Shown piece by piece: positions 23,572-31,529 of a stretch of DNA of 64,000 nt. This stretch comes from Halobacillus salinus (GTDB taxonomy: Bacteria > Bacillota > Bacilli > Bacillales > Halobacillaceae). The translations under genes and the position numbers were made by a program. The notes beneath the pieces were generated by a model that ran no database searches, had not been told where the DNA came from, and was given only the letters and a program-made list of their open reading frames with translations. The first letter of the stretch is position 1. The number at the start of each line of letters is the position of its first letter. The stretch covers positions 434,001 to 498,000 of the forward strand of contig NZ_SRJC01000001.1 of the NCBI RefSeq assembly GCF_004684905.1. Reading direction: 5' to 3'.

Positions 23572-24408
23572 ATGAAAGATCTCATATCCATAGGAAAAGA
23601 ACTAATCAATCGATTCGGAAAAGACGATGTTAGCGGAATGGCAGCTCAACTCGCTTATTTCTTTTTGCTTTCATTGTTTCCTTTTATGATTTTCCTAGTT
23701 ACACTTCTTGGGTTTATAAGTATCGATGAAGAGCGTGTTCTAGCCTTCATCAGTACATACGCACCACCCGAGACGTTCGATATGATCACGGAAAACGTTT
23801 CTTCTTTATTGAAAAATGAAAATGGAGGAATTCTTTCTATTGGGATTATAGGTACGTTGTGGGCTGCATCAAACGGTGTGAATGCCATTATGCGTGCTTT
23901 TAATCGAGCTTATGATGTCGAAGAAGATCGGCATTTCATTGTAGCTAGGTTGATTGCCATCGTCCTCACTATAGCCATGGTTGTCGTGATCGGCATCGCA
24001 CTATTGCTTCCTGTACTCGGCCATAGTATCGGTCTTTATATCTTTTCCTATATTGGCCTTTCGGATAGTTTTATTGCGATGTGGGAGGCATTGAGATGGG
24101 TGATTTCGACGGTTATATTCTTCATTGTCTTGTCGTTCTTATTCGCCATGGCACCAAACAAAAAGATAAGATATAAGAATACATCGATCGGTGCGCTCTT
24201 CAGTACAGTCGGCTGGCAAGGAACTTCGCTGCTTTTTTCTTTTTATGTAAGCAACTTAGGGAATTATTCGGGGACCTATGGCAGCCTGGGAAGTGTAATC
24301 GTCCTAATGATTTGGTTTTACCTCACAGGTATCATTATCATTTTAGGTGGAGAAATCAATGCCATCATGTTCCGTAGGGAACATGATATACAATCGACGA
24401 AAGCGTAA
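23572..24408 (+). CDS. yfkH: YihY/BrkB family membrane protein
   Basis: A 278-residue integral membrane protein with about six helices, formerly called ribonuclease BN by mistake. Family features: AAQLAYFFLLSLFPFMIFL near residue 25, GILSIGIIGTLWAASNGVNAIMRAFNRAY, seen here as LWAASNGVNAI, and YVSNLGNYSGTYGSLGSVIVLM, seen as NYSGTYGSLG. The C-terminus is cytosolic. GAGGTGATGG precedes the ATG, 24 bases after yfkI. Function of the family is unresolved; transport of lipids or small molecules is a guess. Confidence 0.9.
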   Translation: MKDLISIGKELINRFGKDDVSGMAAQLAYFFLLSLFPFMIFLVTLLGFISIDEERVLAFISTYAPPETFDMITENVSSLLKNENGGILSIGIIGTLWAASNGVNAIMRAFNRAYDVEEDRHFIVARLIAIVLTIAMVVVIGIALLLPVLGHSIGLYIFSYIGLSDSFIAMWEALRWVISTVIFFIVLSFLFAMAPNKKIRYKNTSIGALFSTVGWQGTSLLFSFYVSNLGNYSGTYGSLGSVIVLMIWFYLTGIIIILGGEINAIMFRREHDIQSTKA

Positions 24409-24432
24409 TAATCGATACCATTTGAAACAATA

Positions 24433-24466
24433 ACAAGCGCACAGTCTCTCAAGACTGTGCGCTTGT
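24433..24466. terminator. Terminator between yfkH and the zinc ATPase gene
   Basis: ACAAGCGCACAGTCT (24433-24447) pairs perfectly over 15 bases with AGACTGTGCGCTTGT (24452-24466) around CTCA. U-tails are weak on both sides, but the convergent setting fits. Confidence 0.8.
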
Positions 24467-24474
24467 ATCGTTTA

Positions 24475-26391
24475 TCACTTTAACAATCTCAGACCGTTTA
24501 ATATGACTAATATCGTACTTCCTTCGTGTCCGATTACGCCTAGTGGCAGATCGAGTACTTGCAAGAAGTTACTGATGATGAGAAGGGTGATGATCGCAAT
24601 GGAAAAGACGACATTCTGTTTGACGATCCTGTTCATTTTCTCAGAAAGTTTCATTGCTTGAACAATCTTCGGTAGGTTGTTCTTCATCAATACAACGTCA
24701 GCTGTTTCAAGTGCTACGTCCGTTCCTTCTCCCATAGCAATCCCTAGGTCTGCAGTTGCAAGGGCAGGGGCGTCATTGATTCCGTCTCCAACCATGGCTA
24801 CATGATTAAAGTGGTTTTTCATTTTTTTCAATTCGTCTACTTTCTGTTCTGGCATACACTCGGCTATGAATTGATCAATACCTACCTCTTCTGCTATGGC
24901 AGCGGCTGTCATCGGGTTATCACCGGTCAGCATGACTGTATAAACGCCTCGTTTACGAAGTCCTTCGATTGCCTTCCTCGTATCCTCACGCACCGTATCC
25001 TTCAAAGCGAATAGACCAATGATACGGTCTGACTTTTTGATGAAGATGACGGTTTTTCCTTGAGAGGCTAAAGTTTCGGCAATGCCTGACTCGAATTGGT
25101 ACGCCTCGTTTTTACCTACGAACTCTGGTTTTCCGATTTTCCATTCGGTTTTATCTATGGTGGCAGTGACTCCATTTCCACTTACATCATTCATTTGTTC
25201 TACACCAGTGAGAGGGATATCCATGTCATTTGAGTAGGCGACGATCGCTTTAGCCAACGGGTGATTGGATTCGTTCTCAATAGATGCGGTCATTTGGATT
25301 GCGTACCGCTGATCGATGTCTTCTGAAAAAATTGCATCGGTCACTTCGGGTCTTCCTTTTGTAAGAGTACCAGTTTTGTCAAAGGCAATGGCTTCTATGT
25401 GAGATAAGTTCTCCACATGGACGCCGCCTTTAAACAATAACCCCTTCCGTGCGCCGTTCGAGATTGCAGACAGCGTCGCGGGCATAATGGATGCAACTAA
25501 GGCACATGGGGAAGCAACAACGAGAAGAATCATCGCGCGGTAAATCGTATCCATCCATGACCAACCGAATACAAAGTGGGGAAGGACCATCATGATGGCT
25601 ACCACGGCTAAAACGACCTTCACATAAGTGCTCTCAAAACGTTCAATAAATAACTGAGAAGGTGACTTCTCACTTTGAGCGGACTGCACCATCTGAATGA
25701 TCTTTTGAAACACCGTCTCGTTGGAAGGCTTATTCACTTCAACCGTCAAACTGCCGCTCATATTGACTGTCCCCGCAAAAACATCTTCATGCTTACCTTT
25801 TGTCAACGGAACAGACTCCCCTGTAATGGTACTTTCATCAATAGAAGATTCACCTTTCAAGATAGCTCCATCAGCTGGTACGCGCTCCCCTGGTTTAATC
25901 AGGATGTGATCCCCTACACGAAGCGACGATACGTTCACTACTTCATGACGCCCTTCTGTAAGAAGAGTTGCCTCCTCGGGCTGAAGGTCCATCAGAGAAG
26001 AGATTTCCTTTTGACTACGGTTCATTGTGTACGTTTCAAGGGCACCACTAAGTGCGAAGATGAAAATAAGAATAGCACCTTCCGTCCAGTAACCAATCGC
26101 TGCTGAACCGATAGCTGCAAGTATCATGAGAAGTTCTACATTTAACTCTTTCTCCTGGATTGTATCCTCGATACCCTCCTTGGCCTTTGCAAACCCACCA
26201 ATGATAAAAGCTATGATATGAAGCGTTATATAAGTAGCTGGTGATAAAGAACTTTCAAAAATCCAAGCGAATAAGACAAGCGCTCCACTGAAAAGAGCTG
26301 CAATTAGTTCAGCGTGTTCCCTCCAAGGTACTTCAAACAAAGAGGAAGGGCGCCATGATTTATTGGTTAATGTACGTAATTCATCCGCCAT
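24475..26391 (-). CDS. zosA: P1B-type heavy-metal ATPase, ZosA-like
   Basis: A metal-transporting P-type ATPase of about 638 residues without an N-terminal CxxC metal-binding domain. Motifs in order: actuator TGESVP, transmembrane SPCALVAS (the SPC metal site, as in zinc/cadmium pumps), phosphorylation DKTGTLTKG, ATP-binding SNHPLAKAI (HP locus), and hinge VGDGINDAPALA. The closest known relative by pattern is B. subtilis ZosA, a zinc importer under PerR control; CadA-type exporters share many motifs. The ATG at 26403 is only 0 bases from AAAGGAG, so the ATG at 26391 is preferred. A PerR-like box lies upstream. Confidence 0.82.
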   Translation of the reverse strand: MADELRTLTNKSWRPSSLFEVPWREHAELIAALFSGALVLFAWIFESSLSPATYITLHIIAFIIGGFAKAKEGIEDTIQEKELNVELLMILAAIGSAAIGYWTEGAILIFIFALSGALETYTMNRSQKEISSLMDLQPEEATLLTEGRHEVVNVSSLRVGDHILIKPGERVPADGAILKGESSIDESTITGESVPLTKGKHEDVFAGTVNMSGSLTVEVNKPSNETVFQKIIQMVQSAQSEKSPSQLFIERFESTYVKVVLAVVAIMMVLPHFVFGWSWMDTIYRAMILLVVASPCALVASIMPATLSAISNGARKGLLFKGGVHVENLSHIEAIAFDKTGTLTKGRPEVTDAIFSEDIDQRYAIQMTASIENESNHPLAKAIVAYSNDMDIPLTGVEQMNDVSGNGVTATIDKTEWKIGKPEFVGKNEAYQFESGIAETLASQGKTVIFIKKSDRIIGLFALKDTVREDTRKAIEGLRKRGVYTVMLTGDNPMTAAAIAEEVGIDQFIAECMPEQKVDELKKMKNHFNHVAMVGDGINDAPALATADLGIAMGEGTDVALETADVVLMKNNLPKIVQAMKLSEKMNRIVKQNVVFSIAIITLLIISNFLQVLDLPLGVIGHEGSTILVILNGLRLLK

Positions 26392-26446
26392 GATTCCGGT
26401 CATCTCCTTTTCGATATGTTCTAATTGAGAATGAACATCGTTTAGA

Positions 26447-26461
26447 TTAGAATGATTTTAA
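26447..26461 (-). promoter_or_regulatory. PerR-like operator upstream of the zinc ATPase
   Basis: TTAGAATGATTTTAA matches the PerR pattern TTATAATnATTATAA at 12 of 14 defined positions. It lies about 55 bases before the ATPase start. B. subtilis zosA is repressed by PerR, so box and gene agree. Fur-type repressors use similar sites, so the assignment is not unique. Confidence 0.55.
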
Positions 26462-26554
26462 TTTAGTATATGTTATTATTTTAACCTAAAAAAGTTCGTA
26501 GTCAAGGTGAAAAAGATATTGTTGCAAAATTCGGACTTTAAAAAACCGAGTCGT

Positions 26555-26588
26555 ACAGTTGATATTACAACTGTAAACTTGCTATATT
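26555..26588 (+). promoter_or_regulatory. Promoter with palindromic operator before the amino-acid ABC genes
   Basis: TTGATA (26559-26564) and TATATT (26583-26588) are separated by 18 bases. ACAGTTG-N6-CAACTGT (26555-26574) is a perfect inverted repeat overlapping the -35 box, which suggests a repressor site. Confidence 0.55.
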
Positions 26589-26627
26589 GAATAAGGTGTA
26601 AAAAATTTTTGAAAGGTGGAAATACCT

Positions 26628-27506
26628 ATGCGTAAAGGGTTATTATTTATACTTATAGTTTCTTTCACAGTTCTTCTTGCCGCTTGTGGCTCAAGCAACA
26701 ATGAAGAGAGTGATAAACAGGATAATGAAGAGGAAGCTTCTGCTGAAAAGTGGAATGAAATACAGGAAAATGGTGAAATTGTAGTCGGTACTTCAGGTAC
26801 GCTTTTCCCGGCATCTTACTATCCAGAGGAATCGGATGAGATGACTGGCTACGATGTGGAAATCATGAAAGAGGTTGCTAAACGTCTTGACCTTGATCTG
26901 AAATTTGAAGAGTACGGAGTCGACGGTTTACTTTCCGCTATTAACAGTGGTCGTATCGATGCTGTAATTAATGATATGGAAGTTACAGAGGATCGGAAAG
27001 AACAGTTCACGTTCAGTGAACCATACAAATATTCTTATTCCACGATGATCGTCCGTGAATCTGATCTGTCTGGAATCGAAACGTTGGAAGACCTGGAAGG
27101 GAAAAAACACGGTGGTGGTGCTACGACAGTTTTCTCTGAAATTGCAGAACACTTCGGCGCTACTACGAAAACTTATGGAAACGTAACAAATGATGTATAT
27201 TTGCTTGACGTAGAGAATGGACGCACAGACTTTATCATCAATGACTATTACTTGCAGTCTCTTGCATTGAAAGCACTTCCGGATATCGAAGTTCAACTAC
27301 ATCCTGACCTTCAATTCCACCCAACTAACTCAGCAATTGTCATGCCGAAAGATGCAGACAAACTGAAAGAAGAAATTGATGCAACATTGCAGGAAATGAG
27401 AGAAGACGGTACGCTTACGGAACTGTCTGAAGAATTCTTCGGTGGGAAAGACGCTTCCAAGAAACCAGAAGAAGATATTCGCGAGATTGAAGGATTAGAG
27501 TTGTAA
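26628..27506 (+). CDS. Amino-acid ABC transporter substrate-binding lipoprotein
   Basis: A 292-residue extracellular lipoprotein of the type-2 (family 3) solute-binding fold. The signal peptide ends in the lipobox LLAACGSS, so Cys is lipidated. The mature domain starts with IQENGEIVVGTSGTLFPASYY and has MTGYDVEIMKEVAKRLDL and GRIDAVINDMEVTEDRKEQF, the ligand-binding motifs. It most resembles YxeM/TcyK-type proteins that bind cystine or S-modified cysteines, but the ligand cannot be read from sequence. AAAGGTGG fits the ATG at 26628. The permease gene follows after 10 bases. Confidence 0.88.
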   Translation: MRKGLLFILIVSFTVLLAACGSSNNEESDKQDNEEEASAEKWNEIQENGEIVVGTSGTLFPASYYPEESDEMTGYDVEIMKEVAKRLDLDLKFEEYGVDGLLSAINSGRIDAVINDMEVTEDRKEQFTFSEPYKYSYSTMIVRESDLSGIETLEDLEGKKHGGGATTVFSEIAEHFGATTKTYGNVTNDVYLLDVENGRTDFIINDYYLQSLALKALPDIEVQLHPDLQFHPTNSAIVMPKDADKLKEEIDATLQEMREDGTLTELSEEFFGGKDASKKPEEDIREIEGLEL

Positions 27507-27516
27507 GAGGTATCCT

Positions 27517-28209
27517 ATGCTAGGTATCGAAATCGATTCTATCCAAATAGAGAAGCTGTTCAGATTTGAGAATGCTTGGTCGAATCTCCCCTTCATTTTG
27601 GAGGGGGTTCCGCTCACTCTTTTAGTTGCTGTGATCGGAATGGTGATTGGTCTTGTTCTAGGCTTTTTCCTCGCACTCGCCAGAGGTTCGGATCGTATCT
27701 TATTACGGTGGCCGGCGAGGTTGTATATATCTTTCATGCGAGGAACACCTATATTAGTTTATTTATTTGTTCTCTATTTCGGTTTGCCTGTGGTTGGCAT
27801 TGAGTTTCCGGCGACTGTTGCTGCTATCATCGGGTTCGGTACAAACAGTGCAGCCTATATTGCAGAGATTAATCGAGCTTCCTTGAATAGTGTGTCCTAC
27901 GGGCAATGGGAGTCAGCGCGTGCACTTGGGTTCACGTACTGGCAGACAATCCGGAGAATTATTATGCCACAAGCAACAAGAATTGCGATTCCACCGCTTG
28001 GGAACGTATTTCTTGATTTACTGAAGGCTACATCTTTAGCAGCTATGATTTCTGTACCAGAAATCTTGAACAAAGCTCAAATCGCAGCTGGACGTACAGT
28101 AGATTCAATGACTATGTACATTACAGCAGCTTTGATATACTGGCCGCTCACTATGGTTTTCTCAGCTTTACAGGATTACTTGGAAAAGCGCTATAACAAA
28201 TATCTATAA
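27517..28209 (+). CDS. Amino-acid ABC transporter permease
   Basis: A 230-residue membrane subunit of the HisM/YxeN type with about five helices. The first part has ILEGVPLTLLVAVIGMVIGL and SFMRGTPILVYLFVLYF, the classical start of polar amino-acid permeases. The EAA loop that contacts the ATPase is seen as SYGQWESARALGFTYWQT. AAGAGGT precedes the ATG. The operon ends here at a strong terminator; no ATPase gene is present, so the pair must borrow an ATPase encoded elsewhere. Confidence 0.9.
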   Translation: MLGIEIDSIQIEKLFRFENAWSNLPFILEGVPLTLLVAVIGMVIGLVLGFFLALARGSDRILLRWPARLYISFMRGTPILVYLFVLYFGLPVVGIEFPATVAAIIGFGTNSAAYIAEINRASLNSVSYGQWESARALGFTYWQTIRRIIMPQATRIAIPPLGNVFLDLLKATSLAAMISVPEILNKAQIAAGRTVDSMTMYITAALIYWPLTMVFSALQDYLEKRYNKYL

Positions 28210-28212
28210 CCA

Positions 28213-28240
28213 AAAACCAGAGTCTCTGAACTCTGGTTTT
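28213..28240 (+). terminator. Terminator of the amino-acid ABC operon
   Basis: AAAACCAGAGT (28213-28223) pairs with ACTCTGGTTTT (28230-28240), followed by TTCG. Confidence 0.9.
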
Positions 28241-28271
28241 TTCGTACATAATAAGTGTTGATGAAAATCAT

Positions 28272-28333
28272 TTGATTCTTACAAGTGTGTGGTTTATCAT
28301 AAGGAAAGAATTAATTCGTAATCATTATTATTT
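28272..28333 (+). promoter_or_regulatory. znuC promoter with Zur-like box
   Basis: TTGATT (28272-28277) and TATCAT (28295-28300) are 17 bases apart. Downstream, AATTCGTAATCATTATTATTT (28313-28333, given here only by its centre CGTAATCATTATTA) matches the Zur pattern AAATCGTAAT-n-ATTACGATTT at 17 of 20 positions. A box just after the start site would block transcription when zinc is plentiful. Confidence 0.7.
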
Positions 28334-28350
28334 ACAAAAGAGGTAACGTG

Positions 28351-29133
28351 ATGAAACAAAAACCAATGGTGGAGATGGAACAAGTCTCCTTCAAATATGA
28401 AAAAGAATGGGTTGTAAAAGACGTAGATTTGTCTATATATGAAGGGCAGTTTCTCGGGTTGGTCGGTCCCAATGGATCCGGGAAATCCACACTGATCAAA
28501 TTGATGCTTGGCTTAGCACGCCCAGATAGAGGCAGCATCCGTCTGTTTGGTGAACCCATTAAGAAGTTCGATCAATGGGAAGAGGTCGGCTTCGTCTCGC
28601 AAAAAGCAAATAGCTTCAATTCAGGGTTTCCTGCAACCGTTCTTGAAGTAGTTAAGAGTGGATTGGTTTCAAGAATGGGCGCTTTTTCCTTTTTTAAGAG
28701 AAAGCACAAAGAGAAAGCCTTAGAAGCACTGAAGACAGTGGAAATGGAAGAGTTCGCGGGTTCGAATATAGGAGAGCTCTCAGGTGGTCAGCAACAACGT
28801 GTTTTCATAGCAAGGGCTTTAGTTAGCGACCCGTCCTTAGTGATACTTGACGAACCGACAGTCGGAGTAGACGCGAAACACGTAACGGCTTTTTATGACT
28901 TACTGGGTAAGTTGAACAAAGAGCAGGGGATTACGCTGTTAATGGTGACACATGACATCGGGACGATCACCAATCACGCTACACACGTTGTCTGTATGAA
29001 TAAGTCTATCCATTTCCACGGGGCATCTGAAGACTACAAGGAGTTCGACGATGATGATTTGAATGAGCTTTACGGTCATTCTGTCCATCAACTGACGCAT
29101 AACCACAGCCACGATGAGGTGAATCGATCATGA
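28351..29133 (+). CDS. znuC: Zinc ABC transporter ATPase
   Basis: A 260-residue ATP-binding subunit. Walker A GPNGSGKST near residue 40, Q-loop in GFVSQKAN, signature LSGGQQQR, Walker B LVILDEPTVGVD and H-loop VTHDIG are all intact. The C-terminal His stretch (HSVHQLTHNHSHDEV) is usual in zinc or manganese systems. AGAGG fits the ATG at 28351 (a GTG lies 3 bases earlier). It overlaps znuB by 4 bases, and zur follows, so the zinc substrate is well supported by context. Confidence 0.93.
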   Translation: MKQKPMVEMEQVSFKYEKEWVVKDVDLSIYEGQFLGLVGPNGSGKSTLIKLMLGLARPDRGSIRLFGEPIKKFDQWEEVGFVSQKANSFNSGFPATVLEVVKSGLVSRMGAFSFFKRKHKEKALEALKTVEMEEFAGSNIGELSGGQQQRVFIARALVSDPSLVILDEPTVGVDAKHVTAFYDLLGKLNKEQGITLLMVTHDIGTITNHATHVVCMNKSIHFHGASEDYKEFDDDDLNELYGHSVHQLTHNHSHDEVNRS

Positions 29134-29987
29134 TAGAAAGTCTAATGCAGTATCAGTTTTTACAAAATGCCGTCATCACAGGTTTACTGATCGGGGTTGT
29201 GGCTCCTTTGTTAGGAGTCTTTATCGTTGTTCGTCGTTTATCTTTAATTGCAGATGCTTTGTCTCATATAACACTGACAGGAATTGCTGCGAGTTTATTA
29301 CTAGAAAAACGAGTATCCGCTATCAACGATTGGAACCCGGTTTATATGGGGATGGTGTTTTCGGTTGCTGGCGCCATTCTGATCGAGCGACTTCGCAAAG
29401 TGTACAAACACTATGAAGAACTTGCCATACCAATTATTCTGTCTGGAGGAATTGGTCTCGGCGTCATTCTGATTTCGCTTGCAGACGGTTTTAACACCGA
29501 CTTATTCAGCTACTTGTTCGGAAGTGTTACAGCCGTTGATCGCTCCAGTATGTGGACGGTTCTTTTCATTACACTCGGCGTCATTGCGATTGTTATACTA
29601 TTCTATAAGGAACTCTTTGTTCTATCCTTTGATGAGGAGCATGCATCAATATCTGGTGTGAGTGGACGTTTCATTCATCTTCTGTTTATTGTCATGGTTG
29701 CACTCGTAATTGCCTCCTCGATGCAAGTTGTTGGGATTTTACTAGTCTCGGCATTGATGACTTTACCGGTCGCATCTGCCCTTCGTTTGTCTAGAAGTTT
29801 CAAGCAGACGATTGGCCTTTCGATTTTGTTCGGGGAAACCTCGGTCATTATTGGATTGTTTTCTTCGTATCACTTAAGTGTTCCACCAGGAGGAACGATT
29901 GTGATGACTGCTGTACTGATTCTTGTTATGACCATTATGTATAAGCGTGTTCAAAAGCAACTACTGGTAAAGGGTGAAGCGACATGA
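29130..29987 (+). CDS. znuB: Zinc ABC transporter permease
   Basis: A 285-residue integral membrane protein of the ABC-3 family with about eight helices. Visible features: GVVAPLLGVFIVVRRLSLIADALSH, seen as VVRRLSLIADALSHI, at residues 25-45, and VVGILLVSALMTLPVASA near 200. GATGAGGTG precedes the ATG, which overlaps the znuC stop by ATGA. It also overlaps zur by 4 bases at its end. The tight overlaps show one translationally coupled operon. Confidence 0.93.
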   Translation: MIESLMQYQFLQNAVITGLLIGVVAPLLGVFIVVRRLSLIADALSHITLTGIAASLLLEKRVSAINDWNPVYMGMVFSVAGAILIERLRKVYKHYEELAIPIILSGGIGLGVILISLADGFNTDLFSYLFGSVTAVDRSSMWTVLFITLGVIAIVILFYKELFVLSFDEEHASISGVSGRFIHLLFIVMVALVIASSMQVVGILLVSALMTLPVASALRLSRSFKQTIGLSILFGETSVIIGLFSSYHLSVPPGGTIVMTAVLILVMTIMYKRVQKQLLVKGEAT

Positions 29988-30394
29988 AAATGGAAACGGC
30001 GCTAGAAAGATTGCGGGAAAAAGGCTATAAGCGTACGAAGCAACGAGAGAGAATGCTTGAAATATTTACGAATCAAGACCAATATATTGCGGCAAAAGAT
30101 ATTTTGAAAACATTTCAAGAAGATTTTCCTGGTGTAAGTTACGATACGATTTACAGAAACTTATATTTGCTGACAGATGAAGAGATTTTGGAGGCTACGG
30201 AGCTTGGTGGAGAGAAGCATTTCCGGCTTAGCTGTGACACTCATGGCCACCATCATCACTTTATTTGCACAGCATGTGGGAAAACGAAATCCATTGAGTT
30301 CTGTCCGATGGATAAGGTACAGGATAATCTTCAAGGCTATGATATTGAAAATCATAAATTTGAAATATACGGAAAATGCCCTGCTTGTTCCTAA
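29984..30394 (+). CDS. zur: Fur-family zinc uptake regulator
   Basis: A 136-residue Fur-type repressor. The N-terminal winged helix includes KGYKRTKQRERMLEIF and SYDTIYRNLYLL; the metal-binding part has HGHHHHFICTACGK and YGKCPACS, where two CxxC pairs hold structural zinc. Placement directly after znuCB, with overlapping ends, identifies it as Zur rather than Fur or PerR. It probably binds the boxes at 28313 and 30434-30478 and thereby controls its own operon and znuA. Confidence 0.92.
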   Translation: MKMETALERLREKGYKRTKQRERMLEIFTNQDQYIAAKDILKTFQEDFPGVSYDTIYRNLYLLTDEEILEATELGGEKHFRLSCDTHGHHHHFICTACGKTKSIEFCPMDKVQDNLQGYDIENHKFEIYGKCPACS

Positions 30395-30433
30395 GTCTGC
30401 ATCTGATGCAGGCTTTTCTTCTTGGTATTTCAC

Positions 30434-30481
30434 AAACTGTAATCATTACATTTTTACAAAGGGTAACCATTACGGTATAAT
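30434..30481 (+). promoter_or_regulatory. znuA promoter with two Zur-like boxes
   Basis: TTTACA (30453-30458) and TATAAT (30476-30481) are 17 bases apart. Box 1 at 30434-30454 (centre CTGTAATCATTACA) matches the Zur pattern at 16 of 20 positions, box 2 at 30458-30478 (centre GGTAACCATTACGG) at 15 of 20. They are spaced 24 bases centre to centre and cover the promoter from -35 to -10. Confidence 0.7.
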
Positions 30482-30507
30482 CCGATTGGTGCGAGAGGAG
30501 ACAACTA

Positions 30508-31497
30508 ATGAAACGCGTAATTGTTCTTTTATTCACCTTGATGATCGTAACAGCATGTAGTCAAGGTAATGAAGCGGCGACTGATAAATCAAACGAAGAT
30601 GATATTCATATTTATACAACTGTTTATCCTATTCAATATTTCACAGACCAAATTGCTGGTGATATGGCGCAAGTCGAGTCAATTCTGCCACCCGGTACAG
30701 ACCCTCACAGTTATGAACCGACGACGAAAGAGATGATTGAGTTCGCAGGTGCGGATGCCTTCATTTACAACGGGGAAGGACTTGAGGGATATGCCAAGAC
30801 GATTTCAGATACGATTGAAACAGAAGGAGTCGATATATTAGAAGCTTCTGCTGGAGTCCCTCTTGAAGAAGATATCCATTCCTTCGAAGCCGATGAGGGA
30901 CAAGTCGACGAAGGGGAACAGGAAAATCACAATCACGATGAAGAAAAGGGACATGATGGCCACCAACACGGAGAGAACGATCCGCATCTATGGCTGGATC
31001 CTTTGCGATCCATTCAAATGGCAGATAACATCCGTGAATTATTAGTTGAAATAGAACCTGAAGAGGCGGAAACCTTCAACCATAATTTCGAACGGTTGAA
31101 GCAAAAGTTGGAGGATTTAGATCACGATTATCATAAAACGTTGGAGACACTCCCGAAAGATGACATCATCGTCTCTCATGCCGCTTACAGCTACTGGGAA
31201 AAAGCATACGGCCTGAATCAGATACCTATTTCTGGCGTGAGTCCATCCAATGAACCTTCCCAGAAAGAAGTAGAATCCATCATTGAAACGGCTGAAAAAC
31301 ATGAGCTGAACCACATTTTATTTGAGCAGAACATTACGCCGAAAGTAGCTAATGTCGTTAAAAATGAAATCGGTGCAGAGTCGCTCCGTATTCATAATTT
31401 GTCGGTTCTGACGGAAGAAGATATCGAGAATGAGGATGATTATTTCACTCTAATGAGAGAGAACCTTGCCAAACTGAAAGAAGCTCTATCCGAATAG
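30508..31497 (+). CDS. znuA: Zinc-binding lipoprotein of the ABC uptake system
   Basis: A 329-residue cluster A-I metal-binding lipoprotein. Signal peptide and lipobox IVTACSQ; the mature domain starts IHIYTTVYPIQYFTDQIAG. Metal ligands are the His of GTDPHSYEPT, the His of NDPHLWLDP, the His of VSHAAYSYW and the acidic residue late in the chain. A His-rich, acidic loop (HNHDEEKGHDGHQHGE) lies between the first two ligands, a mark of zinc rather than manganese proteins. GAGAGGAGA precedes the ATG. It is transcribed from its own Zur-type promoter after zur and ended by a terminator. Confidence 0.93.
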   Translation: MKRVIVLLFTLMIVTACSQGNEAATDKSNEDDIHIYTTVYPIQYFTDQIAGDMAQVESILPPGTDPHSYEPTTKEMIEFAGADAFIYNGEGLEGYAKTISDTIETEGVDILEASAGVPLEEDIHSFEADEGQVDEGEQENHNHDEEKGHDGHQHGENDPHLWLDPLRSIQMADNIRELLVEIEPEEAETFNHNFERLKQKLEDLDHDYHKTLETLPKDDIIVSHAAYSYWEKAYGLNQIPISGVSPSNEPSQKEVESIIETAEKHELNHILFEQNITPKVANVVKNEIGAESLRIHNLSVLTEEDIENEDDYFTLMRENLAKLKEALSE

Positions 31498-31498
31498 T

Positions 31499-31529
31499 AA
31501 AAGCAGCAGTCTAAATGACTGCTGCTTTT
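31499..31529. terminator. Bidirectional terminator after znuA
   Basis: AAAAGCAGCAGTC (31499-31511) pairs with GACTGCTGCTTTT (31517-31529), followed by TT. It touches the stop of the convergent MFS gene. Confidence 0.92.
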
